From: Mesorhizobium sp. WSM4306
GTDB taxonomy: Bacteria > Pseudomonadota > Alphaproteobacteria > Rhizobiales > Rhizobiaceae
Direction of reading: 5' to 3'
NCBI RefSeq assembly: GCF_007003975.1
Contig: NZ_VFTC01000001.1
Coordinates: 372,001 to 436,000, forward strand
DNA length: 64,000 nucleotides
Shown: positions 40,969 through 49,189 of the stretch, one piece after another
How positions within the stretch are numbered: the stretch's first letter is position 1
How the letters are laid out: the number at the start of each line of letters is the position of its first letter
Program-made: the position numbers and the translations under genes
Notes under the pieces: model-generated
The model's input: only the letters and a program-made list of their open reading frames with translations
Databases searched by the model: none
What the model was told of the DNA's origin: nothing

Positions 40969-41919
40969 TCAGTTCGACACCGCGCTGGTGTCGGCCAGCG
41001 TGGCGACATCGGGGGCTTCCTTGATCAGCCCCATCTGCAGGAGCAATTCGCCGGCGGTCTTGGAAAAATCCTGGAATTCCTTCGTGAAGAACTGCTTGTT
41101 CTCCGCCTTGTCCGCCCACTTCAGATACTTCGCTGAATCCTCGAATTCCTTGGCCGACTGTTTCACGTCGGCACCCATGATCTCGTAGGATTTCTGCGGG
41201 TCGGCCTTGATCAGATCGAGCGCCTCGAAATAGCTGTCGGCCAGAGCCTTGGCCGCGTCGGGGTTGGCCGTGAGGAACTCGGGCGTGCAGCCGACCGTAT
41301 CGAGCACCATGGGATAGTCGAGTGTGGTCGCCAATATGTGGCCCTGATCGGTCTTGTCGCGCACCGCCGAGATGAACGGCTCGTAGGTGACGGCGGCATC
41401 GTTCTGCCCGGCAAGGAAGGCCTGCGCCGCCGCATCCGGTTCAAGGTTGACGACGGTCACATCCTTGGTCGACATGCCGTTCTTGTTAAGCACCCAGGCC
41501 AGCATGAAATAGGGCGAGGTGCCCGGCGCCGACGACGCGACATTCTTGCCCTTGAGATCGGCGACCGTCTTGATGTCGTTGCGCACGACGATGCCGTCGG
41601 CGCCATAGGATTTGTCGAGCTGGAATATCTGCTTGGTGACAACGCCGCTGGCGTTCCACACCAGCCAGGTTTCGACCGTGGTCGCGGCGCATTGCAGGTC
41701 GCCGCTGGCAATGGCGAGCGGACGGCTTGCTTGCGGCACCTTCTTCAAGGTCACGTCGAGGCCATGCTTCTCGAAAATACCCGCCTGCTTGGCGAGCGTC
41801 AGTGGCGCAAAGCCGGTCCAGCCGCTGATGCCGATGGTCACCGAGGTGGCGGCCTTGGCCGGAGCGGACAATCCCGCTGCAAGCGCCAATGCCGCGGCGA
41901 AGACGATGGTCCTGTTCAT
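40969..41919 (-). CDS. ABC transporter substrate-binding protein (SsuA/TauA/NMT1 type)
   Basis: A 316-residue exported binding protein. The signal peptide is MNRTIVFAAALALAAGLSAP with cleavage after AKA. The mature part starts SVTIGISGWTGFAPLTLAKQ, the usual first strand-helix of the family, followed by KHGLDVTLKKV, GDLQCAATTVETWLVW near 75 and VASSAPGTSPYFMLAW near 125. The ligand is not predictable: taurine, sulfonates, pyrimidine precursors and amines all use this fold. Placement between the GlxA regulator and the second FAD/GcvT gene makes a methylated amine or betaine an attractive guess. ATG 41919 is set by the signal peptide. Confidence 0.9.
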   Translation of the reverse strand: MNRTIVFAAALALAAGLSAPAKAATSVTIGISGWTGFAPLTLAKQAGIFEKHGLDVTLKKVPQASRPLAIASGDLQCAATTVETWLVWNASGVVTKQIFQLDKSYGADGIVVRNDIKTVADLKGKNVASSAPGTSPYFMLAWVLNKNGMSTKDVTVVNLEPDAAAQAFLAGQNDAAVTYEPFISAVRDKTDQGHILATTLDYPMVLDTVGCTPEFLTANPDAAKALADSYFEALDLIKADPQKSYEIMGADVKQSAKEFEDSAKYLKWADKAENKQFFTKEFQDFSKTAGELLLQMGLIKEAPDVATLADTSAVSN

Positions 41920-42017
41920 GTCAGTTCCCCTTGTTTTTTTCGGATGGGGAATTGTGTCACAGACGCCCATGGGCTTGTCAATGAAACTGATGCTGCATTG
42001 CGGCAAGGGCCAAAGGT

Positions 42018-42866
42018 CTAGCGGGCGTCGAACATCCAGCTGCGGTCGCGCCACATTTTTTCGCCGACCTGGCAGTCGGTGGGCCGGTCCTGCGCCAGCA
42101 CCACCGGCGGATGCTCGGCCTCTTGCCTCGCCCATTGCGGCGAAGCGGGGCCGGCCAGTTCCAGCACCAGCTTGCGGCGAATGGCTTCGGGAAACTGCGT
42201 CCAGTCATTGACCGGGATCATGAAGGATCCGGGCCCGCCGATGACGCAGTCGCTGTAGTAGCGGTCGAGATTGTTGACATCATAGGCGCCGCCGAACCCG
42301 CCGCCGCGCGTCATCAGCGGAAGACCGTTGATGATGATGCCTAGCTTGACCACGGCGTCGCGGGCGACGTCGACGGGCGCGCCCTGGTTGTTGGGCCCGT
42401 CACCGGAAATATCGATGACGCGCTTTGTCCCCTGGAAGCCGCTTTCGGCAAAAAGGTCGCTGCCGAATTCCAGCGCGCCGGAAATCGAGGTGCGCCGGGC
42501 GCTGGCCGGCGGATGGGCGGAAAGCTGCGCCGCCACCCGCTCGGCATCGGCCCGGCTGGCGATCACGGTCCACGGCACGACGACCAGCTGCGTGGTCGCG
42601 CCCGCCCATTCGACGTAGGTCACGGCGACCTTGCCGTAGGCGCCGTCGGCGATAGCCTGCAGCACATTGTCGTGGGTCAGTGCCGCGGCATAGCCGTGAC
42701 GCTGGATTTCGAGTTCGGTGGGCGACATCGACAGCGACACATCGACGGCCAGCACCAGCTCGACATCGACCGGCTCGGCGGCATGGATCGGTGGTGTCAG
42801 CCAAAGCACCAGCGCCAGTGCGGCGCTGCCTGAGAGGAAATGTCTTGCGCGCGAAAAAGCAGACAT
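42018..42866 (-). CDS. DUF1194 (VWA-like) exported protein
   Basis: A 282-residue protein beginning MSAFSRARHFLSGSAALALV, a signal peptide with cleavage near HAAEP. The mature part has a VWA-like fold with ELVLAVDVSLSMSPTELEIQ (a MIDAS-like DxSxS), RTSISGALEFGSDLF near 130 and VIDISGDGPNNQG near 155, the hallmarks of DUF1194. The function is unknown; the location would be periplasmic. A longer frame starts at 42917, but the in-frame ATG 42866 directly precedes the signal sequence. It lies 98 bp upstream of the ABC binding-protein gene on the same strand, with no terminator between. Confidence 0.85.
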   Translation of the reverse strand: MSAFSRARHFLSGSAALALVLWLTPPIHAAEPVDVELVLAVDVSLSMSPTELEIQRHGYAAALTHDNVLQAIADGAYGKVAVTYVEWAGATTQLVVVPWTVIASRADAERVAAQLSAHPPASARRTSISGALEFGSDLFAESGFQGTKRVIDISGDGPNNQGAPVDVARDAVVKLGIIINGLPLMTRGGGFGGAYDVNNLDRYYSDCVIGGPGSFMIPVNDWTQFPEAIRRKLVLELAGPASPQWARQEAEHPPVVLAQDRPTDCQVGEKMWRDRSWMFDAR

Positions 42867-42903
42867 GCCGCAAGGTAAGCGAGAATCAGCGGCTGACAAA
42901 GGG

Positions 42904-42930
42904 AAAAGCCCGGCCATGAGCCGGGCTCTG
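42904..42930 (-). terminator. Rho-independent terminator of the second FAD/GcvT gene
   Basis: On the minus strand AGCCCGGC and GCCGGGCT arms close a five-base loop and are followed by TTTCCCTTT, about 40 bases past the stop codon. Confidence 0.75.
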
Positions 42931-42967
42931 CATTCAGGATTCCCCCTACGCCGATTCTCTGCTGGGA

Positions 42968-45529
42968 TCAGCTCCTCGGCTTCAAATTCTCCGGGTCGTA
43001 GAGCGGCTTGTAGCCGACGCCGGCAACCTCGACGGGATAGGTCTCGCCAAAATACTCGACACTGAGCTTACGGCCTTCCTGGGCATAGGCCCGAGGCAGA
43101 TAGGCGAGCGCGATGTTCTTGCCGATGGTCGGGCCATAGGCGACGGAGGTGGTGAATGAGCGGCGGCCGAGTTCATCGACCAGCGTCTCGCCGGTCTTCG
43201 GATCCATCACCGGCATCGTGCCGACGGGATAGCGGGCGACGCCTTTGGAATCGACGTTCTCGGTCATCACCAGCGTGCACAGGATCGCTGGCTGGTGCTC
43301 GCGGGCACGGTACTCCACGTGCTTCGCCTTGCCGCAGAAATCGTTCTCCTTGACCTTCGGGCGGGCAAGATCGGCTTCGAGCAGATTATACTCGGTCAGA
43401 AGATCGGCGTTCTGCAGGCGCAGGCTCTTTTCCATGCGCCGCGTGTTGGCGTAGGTCTCGACGCCGAACGGCATCACGCCGGTCGAGCGCAGCGCATCCC
43501 AGACGGCGAGACCGTCCTCGTAGCGCATGTGCAATTCCCAACCCTGCTCGCCGACATAGGAGATGCGGAAGGCCGTGACATCCCTGCCGCCGATCCTGAC
43601 CGGCTTGATCGCCGCGAACGGGAAGTTCTCGAGCGACAGGCCGTCCGGATTCTCGACCACCTTCTGCAGCGTCGTGCGGGCGTTCGGACCCCAGATGCCG
43701 ATGGTGACAAACTTCTCCGTCACGTCGGTGATGGTGACATCAAAACCTTTGTCCTGCGCGGTGCGCTGCATGTAGCGGAAGTCGCGCGGGCCGGCGTCGG
43801 CGCCATCGATCAAGCGGCAGCGATCCGCCATGCGGATCACCGTGAAGTCGGCGCGCACCATGCCTTCCTCGTCGAGGAAGTGGGTGTAGATGCCTTTGCC
43901 TATGTTGTTGTCGCCGCCGATCTTGGCCGCGCACAGCCACTCAAGCAGCGCGACATGATCGGGTCCCTCGATGTCATACATCGAGAAATGCGACAGGTTG
44001 ACGATGCCGCAATCCTCGCTCATCGCCAGGTGCTCGGCATTGGAGACGCGCCAGAAATGGCGGTTGTCCCATTCGTTCTCACGCACGGGAACCCGGTTGC
44101 CATACTTCTCCAGCAGGTGCTCGTTTGCGGCGTAGCCATGCGCACGCTCCCAGCCGCCCAGCTCCATGAAGTAGCCGCCGAGTTCCTTCTCGCGCTCCCA
44201 GAACGGCGAGCGGCGGATGTTGCGGCCCTTGGAGAACGGCTCGCGCGGATGCACCGCCGGATTGTAGACCTTCATCGCCGTTTCGGTGCAGCGATCCCAG
44301 ATGAAATGTTCCTTGGTCTGGTGTGGATAGAAGCGCGCATAGTCGATCGCGTGATGGTCGATCTCGGTGCGGCCGTCGGTCATCCAGTCGGCGATCAGCT
44401 TGCCCATGCCGGGCCCGTCCTTGACCCAGATGGCGACGGCGTACCACAGACCCCTCACCTTCTGGCTCTCGCCCATCGACGGGCCACCATCGGCGGTCAC
44501 CTGCAAGAGGCCGTTGAAGGAATGGCTTTCATTGTAGCCGAGTTCGCCGAGGATCGGCGTCAGCTCCATGGCACGTTCCAGCGGCGCCAGGATCTGCTCC
44601 ATGTCGAGGTCGCGCTGCGACGGCGACAGCCGCGCCTGATCCTTTTCCAAGAGGTCGCGCGGATGGCACAGACGCGGATTGGTCTCCTCGTAATAGCCCC
44701 ACTCGATCTGCCCGCCTTCGGCGGTCTTGGGATCGCCGGTGTCGCGCATATAGGCCGAATTGCCCTGGTCACGCAGCAGCGGCCAGCCGATCTCCTTGCC
44801 GGTGCCGGCGAACTCATTGTAGGGACCGAAGAAGGTCAACGGGTGGTCGATCGGCATCACCGGCAGGTCTTCGCCGACCATCTCGGCGATCAGCCGGCCC
44901 CAGATACCGGCGCAGACCACGACATAGTCGGCCATGATGGTGCCACGGTCGGTGACGACGCCCTTGATGCGACCCTCTTCGACGATGAGGGATTTGGCCG
45001 GCGTGTTGGCGAAGGATTTGAGTTTCCCCGACGCTTCCGCCTGGTCGACCAGCTTGCCGGCGACAGTCTGCGAGCGCGGAATGACCAGGCCGGCATCCGG
45101 ATCCCACAGTCCGCCCTGCACCATGGACTCTTCGACCAGCGGGAATTTTTCCTTGATCTCGGCTGGCTCGATCAGCCGGGCGCGGGTGCCGAAGGATTTG
45201 GCCGAAGCGATCTTGCGCTTGATCTCGTCCATGCGGCCGTCGTCGCCGACACGCGCCACTTCGAGGCCGCCGATGCGGGCGTAGTGGCCCATCTTCTCGT
45301 AGAAATCGATGGAATAGAGCGTCGTCCAGCAGGACAGGAAATCATGGCTCGTCGTGTAGCAGAAGTCCGAGGCATGCGCGGTCGAGCCGATATCGGTCGG
45401 GATGCCTGACTTGTCGATGCCGACAATGTCGGTCCAGCCGCGTTCGATCAGGTGATGGGCGATCGATGCGCCGACAATACCACCGAGGCCAACGATGACG
45501 ACCTTCGCCTGTTTCGGAAACTCTGCCAT
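42968..45529 (-). CDS. FAD-dependent dehydrogenase with GcvT domains (variant of the dimethylglycine/sarcosine dehydrogenase family)
   Basis: An 853-residue protein with the same architecture as the one at 5122: DAO-type FAD domain (GLGGIVGAS at 14-22), a central linker, then GcvT and GcvT C-terminal domains (about 430-850, GEQGWELHMRYEDGL near 690). The flavin loop reads GSTAHASDFCYTTSHD (48-63) instead of the usual S-W-H-A-A-G, with His52 still in the covalent-flavin position. ATG 45529 is chosen; the upstream 19 codons are shadow. It should demethylate a methylated amine with transfer of formaldehyde to THF, but the altered loop suggests a substrate unlike dimethylglycine. The TTTGCGAC site at 45620-45639 lies about 90 bases upstream. 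Confidence 0.87.
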   Translation of the reverse strand: MAEFPKQAKVVIVGLGGIVGASIAHHLIERGWTDIVGIDKSGIPTDIGSTAHASDFCYTTSHDFLSCWTTLYSIDFYEKMGHYARIGGLEVARVGDDGRMDEIKRKIASAKSFGTRARLIEPAEIKEKFPLVEESMVQGGLWDPDAGLVIPRSQTVAGKLVDQAEASGKLKSFANTPAKSLIVEEGRIKGVVTDRGTIMADYVVVCAGIWGRLIAEMVGEDLPVMPIDHPLTFFGPYNEFAGTGKEIGWPLLRDQGNSAYMRDTGDPKTAEGGQIEWGYYEETNPRLCHPRDLLEKDQARLSPSQRDLDMEQILAPLERAMELTPILGELGYNESHSFNGLLQVTADGGPSMGESQKVRGLWYAVAIWVKDGPGMGKLIADWMTDGRTEIDHHAIDYARFYPHQTKEHFIWDRCTETAMKVYNPAVHPREPFSKGRNIRRSPFWEREKELGGYFMELGGWERAHGYAANEHLLEKYGNRVPVRENEWDNRHFWRVSNAEHLAMSEDCGIVNLSHFSMYDIEGPDHVALLEWLCAAKIGGDNNIGKGIYTHFLDEEGMVRADFTVIRMADRCRLIDGADAGPRDFRYMQRTAQDKGFDVTITDVTEKFVTIGIWGPNARTTLQKVVENPDGLSLENFPFAAIKPVRIGGRDVTAFRISYVGEQGWELHMRYEDGLAVWDALRSTGVMPFGVETYANTRRMEKSLRLQNADLLTEYNLLEADLARPKVKENDFCGKAKHVEYRAREHQPAILCTLVMTENVDSKGVARYPVGTMPVMDPKTGETLVDELGRRSFTTSVAYGPTIGKNIALAYLPRAYAQEGRKLSVEYFGETYPVEVAGVGYKPLYDPENLKPRS

Positions 45530-45619
45530 TGACCGCTGCTCCAAAGGAATAAAGCGGGCGCGTCCGCGCCCGTTCGAATGGCGCACAATATGCAGACGAC
45601 GCGGATGGAGCTACCGCCT

Positions 45620-45639
45620 GTTTGCGACACGTCGCAGAT
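45620..45639. promoter_or_regulatory. TTTGCGAC-AC-GTCGCAGA operator before the second FAD/GcvT gene
   Basis: TTTGCGAC (45621-45628) faces GTCGCAGA (45631-45638), seven of eight arm bases pairing. It lies between the divergent starts region of the FAD/GcvT gene and the 3' end of the FkbM gene. Confidence 0.6.
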
Positions 45640-45684
45640 GCGGCGCGACCCAGCGCGCCGGCGTGTCGTCTGTGGCGATCTATC

Positions 45685-46443
45685 TCAGGCGAAGGCCCAG
45701 ATGTCCTCGGCCTGGAAGCCGACCTGATAGCCCGCGGTCTTCAGCTTGACCACGACCTGGCCGATTTCCGGGGCAGGCAGCGCGCCGACCTCGACCTTGA
45801 TCATGCCCGGACGATAGCGCATGAGGTCGAGCTGCTCGAAGACGATCCAGTCGGCGCCCTCGCAATCGACCAGAAAGGCGTCGATGCAGGTGATGCCGTT
45901 GCGATCGAGCAGCGTCTGCAGCGTTTCCGACGGCACCTCGATGTCCCTGAGATGCGGCGCGAATTTGTTGAAATTGGCATCGGCCTCGCCCCAGGCATTC
46001 TTGCCCGACATCAAATTGGTGTCGGTGACCGACGAGCAGCCTATGAACTCGATCGGCAGCGTGCCGGCCTCAAGCGCTGCGGCATCGAACGTGTGGACGG
46101 TGATCGTGCCCTTGGTCTTCGTCACCGCGACCGGCTCGATAATGAAGCGTTCCGTGTCGGGGTAGTTGGCGCGCAGCCGCTTCTGATTGTAGGGGATCGG
46201 CTCGACCAGCACGGCCCGCGCCCGCGGGATGCGATGCAGCCACGGGGTGACGTCGTCGAACAGCGCGCCGTCGCAAGCGCCGACGTTGACCATCTGGAAC
46301 GGTTGCCCGCCGCCGCTAAAGCGCGCCTTCAGCGCCGCCTTGGCCAGGAATTTCGTGCCGCGCAGCGACGGTCCGCGATCGAGCAGACCGGCGGGCAGGC
46401 CAAGCGAAAGGGCAATGCGCGCCAGGCCGGATACAGAACTCAA
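45685..46443 (-). CDS. FkbM-family SAM-dependent methyltransferase
   Basis: A 252-residue class I methyltransferase. The SAM motif is MVNVGACDGALFDDV near 51-65, then AVLVEPIPYNQKRL near 77-90, an FkbM pattern; FIGCSSVTDTNLMSG and CIDAFLVDCEGADWIVFEQ near 187-205 fit the rest. FkbM enzymes O-methylate sugars or polyketides. It starts at TTG 46443, overlapping the stop of the upstream membrane-protein gene (TTGA), so it ends the seven-gene minus-strand cluster 53539 to 45685. A role in methylating a surface or lipid-linked sugar is inferred from this context. Confidence 0.85.
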   Translation of the reverse strand: MSSVSGLARIALSLGLPAGLLDRGPSLRGTKFLAKAALKARFSGGGQPFQMVNVGACDGALFDDVTPWLHRIPRARAVLVEPIPYNQKRLRANYPDTERFIIEPVAVTKTKGTITVHTFDAAALEAGTLPIEFIGCSSVTDTNLMSGKNAWGEADANFNKFAPHLRDIEVPSETLQTLLDRNGITCIDAFLVDCEGADWIVFEQLDLMRYRPGMIKVEVGALPAPEIGQVVVKLKTAGYQVGFQAEDIWAFA

Positions 46444-47675
46444 GGCTTATCTCCTGGTATGGCCTGCAAGGTGATGGACCGCCTTCCATCTGGGCTTGCC
46501 GACGCCCACAGCGCCATGATCGGCCCCACCAGCAGCAGGAACGGCGGCAAAAGGTTGGGGAAATAGATACGGGTGTCGTGGATTGGGAAGACGGTGAATT
46601 TGGCCAGCACGCCGAGTACAAGTGCTGCCAGCAGAATGCCGGCGCGGCGCTCGAGCTGGAAGCCGGCGCGGCTGAGCGCAAACCACCCGGCCAGCGCGAG
46701 CACGCAGACGCCGACCCAGCTGTTGATGCTGATGGCGCGAATGAAGGATGCGGCAAACGCTTTGAGATAGGCGCCGACCGAAAACGGCGGCTCGAAGCCG
46801 TCCATATTGTAGTGCTGCTCGATGCTGGAGAACCACAGATGCGGCCACCAGCCAGGATGGTGCGCCCAGTGCGAGATGGCGAAATAAGCTATGAAGGACG
46901 CGGCAAAGCCGGCGAGCACGCCCCATGCCCGTTGCCGGAAAACCAGCAGCAGCACAGCGAAAATGGCCAGGAAAACAATATTGTCCGGCCGCCCCATGAA
47001 GGCGAGGAAGAGCAACATAGCCGTTGCCACTTCGCGGCCACGCACATAGGCAAGCAGCCCGCCGAGGAACAGTGTGGAGCACAACAGATCCGGCGTCAAG
47101 GCGCGTGCCGCATCGCCGAAATCGGCCACGATCAGCACCGCGCCAACCACGGGCGCCAGCGCCAGCGCGCCTTCGGTTCGCAGCCAGAGCAGCGTGATCG
47201 CCCCGAACAGCAGCTCCGAGACCACCTGCAGCAGCCGCATCGCCTCGACCGGCAACATCAGCGCGCTCATTGTCGACAGCATCTTGGCGTAGAGGAACTT
47301 GATCCGGTACATGCCAAGCAGCGACTGGAAGTCGGCGGCATTTTCAGCCATATGGCTGCGGAAGCCGCCACCATCGTCGGTCAACGCCTTGTAGTCGGCG
47401 GCCGACACGCCGGATTTGACCGCGCTGTAGGCGTAGTCATGCAACGCCTGCGCATCGGGATAGTTGCCTTCCTCAGCGATGGCGAGATAGGGCAGCATGT
47501 CCCAATTGGCGTCGGGCATCGTCCAGGCGGTAAAGGCCGTGAGCAGGATGTAGAACGAAAACGCGATCGCGCCGATCGGCGCCGCCCATCGCGCATAATT
47601 CCCCTCGCCCCACGCGAGAGCGGCCACCGTCAGCCGGTCGAGTGTGTTTTGCGAGGCGGGAGACTTGCTCAGCAT
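46440..47675 (-). CDS. Polytopic membrane protein, GT-C-like
   Basis: A 411-residue membrane protein with about nine to ten helices. The first periplasmic loop carries WTMPDANWDMLPYLAIAEEG with paired acidic residues, like the catalytic loop of GT-C glycosyltransferases, and a later loop has HDTRIYFPNLLPPFLLL. No family name can be given. The clustering with a UbiA-type prenyl-phosphate pentosyl transferase, a DprE1-like oxidase and an SMR-like protein suggests that it is the transferase that uses the lipid-linked sugar outside the membrane. ATG 47675 begins MLSKSPASQ and fits. Confidence 0.7.
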   Translation of the reverse strand: MLSKSPASQNTLDRLTVAALAWGEGNYARWAAPIGAIAFSFYILLTAFTAWTMPDANWDMLPYLAIAEEGNYPDAQALHDYAYSAVKSGVSAADYKALTDDGGGFRSHMAENAADFQSLLGMYRIKFLYAKMLSTMSALMLPVEAMRLLQVVSELLFGAITLLWLRTEGALALAPVVGAVLIVADFGDAARALTPDLLCSTLFLGGLLAYVRGREVATAMLLFLAFMGRPDNIVFLAIFAVLLLVFRQRAWGVLAGFAASFIAYFAISHWAHHPGWWPHLWFSSIEQHYNMDGFEPPFSVGAYLKAFAASFIRAISINSWVGVCVLALAGWFALSRAGFQLERRAGILLAALVLGVLAKFTVFPIHDTRIYFPNLLPPFLLLVGPIMALWASASPDGRRSITLQAIPGDKP

Positions 47676-47690
47676 CGTCGGGCTCAGGAC

Positions 47691-49163
47691 TTAACGGACT
47701 TGGCTTTTGACGAAATCCTTCACGATCGACACGATACCGCGCGACAGCAGGCTGTCGAAGGCATCGACGAAACGGTCGACATGCTCGCGCTGGCAGATCA
47801 GCGGCGGCTCGAGGCGGATGACGTTGCGGTTGTATTCGGTGAAGGCGACGAGCACGTCATAGTCGCGCAGCAGCAGCGCGCCGACGAAGCCCGACAGCGA
47901 GCCCTTCAGCTTGTCGTCGAGCACGCTGACGATCGGACGCAACACCATCGGCAAGGTCTGCGAGAAGTCGTGGAACTCGAGCCCGACCATCAAGCCCTTG
48001 CCGCGCACGTCCTTGATGATCTTCGGATATTTTTCCTTCAGCGCCTGCAGCCGCTGCAGCAAATAGTCGCCGGTCGAAGCGGCATTGTCGATCAGCCCCT
48101 CGTCATAGAGCACGTTGATGCCCTCGATCGCGGTGATACAGGCCTCGCCCATGCCGCCGAAGGTCGCCATGGCATGAATCATCGCCGTCTTCGGCGTGCC
48201 ATAGGCCTTCATGTAAACCTCGCGCCGGGCGATCATCGCGCCGACCGCCGCCTTGCCGGCGCCGAGCGACTTGGCCAGCGCGGTCACATCGGGCACGACG
48301 CCGTAGTGCTCGAAGGCATAGAAGCGGCCCGAGCGGCCATAGCCGCACTGCACTTCGTCGGCCACCCACAGCACGCCATACTGGTCGCACAGCGCGCGCA
48401 GCTTCTGCCAGTATTGCGCCTCTGCCTGGATGATGCCGCCGCCGCCCTGGATGGTTTCGAGCACGATGACGCCGACCTCAGGATCAGAGCGGAACAGGCG
48501 CTCGACCGCCTCGATGTCGGCGAACGGGATGCGCACCGTATTGTCCGCTACCTTAAAGTCGGCGCGGTAGAGCTGGCCGTCGGTGATACCGAGCACACCC
48601 TTGGTCTTGCCGTGGAAAGAGTTCTCGGCATAGACGATTTTGGGACGCTTAGGACCGGCAGCACGCTCGGCGAGCTTCACCGCTGCCTCCATTGCTTCCG
48701 AACCGGACGAGCCCAAAAACACCATGTCGAGATCGCCGGGCGAACATTTGGCGATGTTGTGCGCAAGTGCGGCCGCATATTGCGACATGAAGGCGATGGC
48801 GATTTCCTGGCGCTTTTCCTCCTGGAACTTGCGGCGAGCCTCCAGGATGCGCGAATGGTTGTGACCAAAGGCGAGCGAACCGAAGCCGCCGAAAAAGTCG
48901 AGAATCTTGCGGCCGTTCTGGTCGACGTAGAACATGCCTTCTGCGCGCTCGATCTTGATCTTGTGGAAGCCGAGCAGCTTCATGAAATGCAGCTGGCCCG
49001 GGTTGAGATGCGCCTTGAACAGGTCCGTCATGCGGGCGAGATCCATCGACTTCGCCTGTTCGACGCTGATCAGTTCGGGCTTGGCAATAGCGGTGGGCGA
49101 TAGCGCCGGCGCATTGACCATGGTGCGCGCGTTCGTCTGCTCAGGCTTGGCCATGACGGTCAT
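47691..49163 (-). CDS. Class III PLP-dependent aminotransferase
   Basis: A 490-residue aminotransferase of fold-type I, class III. FGSSGSEAMEAAVKLA-type phosphate-site residues (LGSSGSEAMEAAVKLAER) lie near 160-177, WVADEVQCGYGRSGRFYAFE near 275 holds the PLP-nitrogen Asp, and the Schiff-base Lys is in ALAKSLGAGKAAVGAM near 305. The N-terminal 50 residues are an extension. The family uses ornithine, GABA, beta-alanine or, in hopanoid synthesis (HpnO), an aldehyde derivative; the amino acceptor here is unknown. ATG 49163 follows an AGGAGAA-like site. It lies within the pentose-lipid cluster, so an amino-sugar or amino-hopanoid role is possible. Confidence 0.87.
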   Translation of the reverse strand: MTVMAKPEQTNARTMVNAPALSPTAIAKPELISVEQAKSMDLARMTDLFKAHLNPGQLHFMKLLGFHKIKIERAEGMFYVDQNGRKILDFFGGFGSLAFGHNHSRILEARRKFQEEKRQEIAIAFMSQYAAALAHNIAKCSPGDLDMVFLGSSGSEAMEAAVKLAERAAGPKRPKIVYAENSFHGKTKGVLGITDGQLYRADFKVADNTVRIPFADIEAVERLFRSDPEVGVIVLETIQGGGGIIQAEAQYWQKLRALCDQYGVLWVADEVQCGYGRSGRFYAFEHYGVVPDVTALAKSLGAGKAAVGAMIARREVYMKAYGTPKTAMIHAMATFGGMGEACITAIEGINVLYDEGLIDNAASTGDYLLQRLQALKEKYPKIIKDVRGKGLMVGLEFHDFSQTLPMVLRPIVSVLDDKLKGSLSGFVGALLLRDYDVLVAFTEYNRNVIRLEPPLICQREHVDRFVDAFDSLLSRGIVSIVKDFVKSQVR

Positions 49164-49189
49164 CTCGGAGTTCTCCTGGTCGTCCCATC

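Noticed and set aside
43295..45409. A 704-codon open frame antisense to the second FAD/GcvT gene
   Set aside because: Same codon-bias shadow effect; no recognisable domain and no ribosome site.
46578..49103. An 841-codon open frame antisense to the membrane-protein and aminotransferase genes
   Set aside because: It crosses two well-supported genes, and its product is a low-complexity His/Asp/Arg/Gln mixture.
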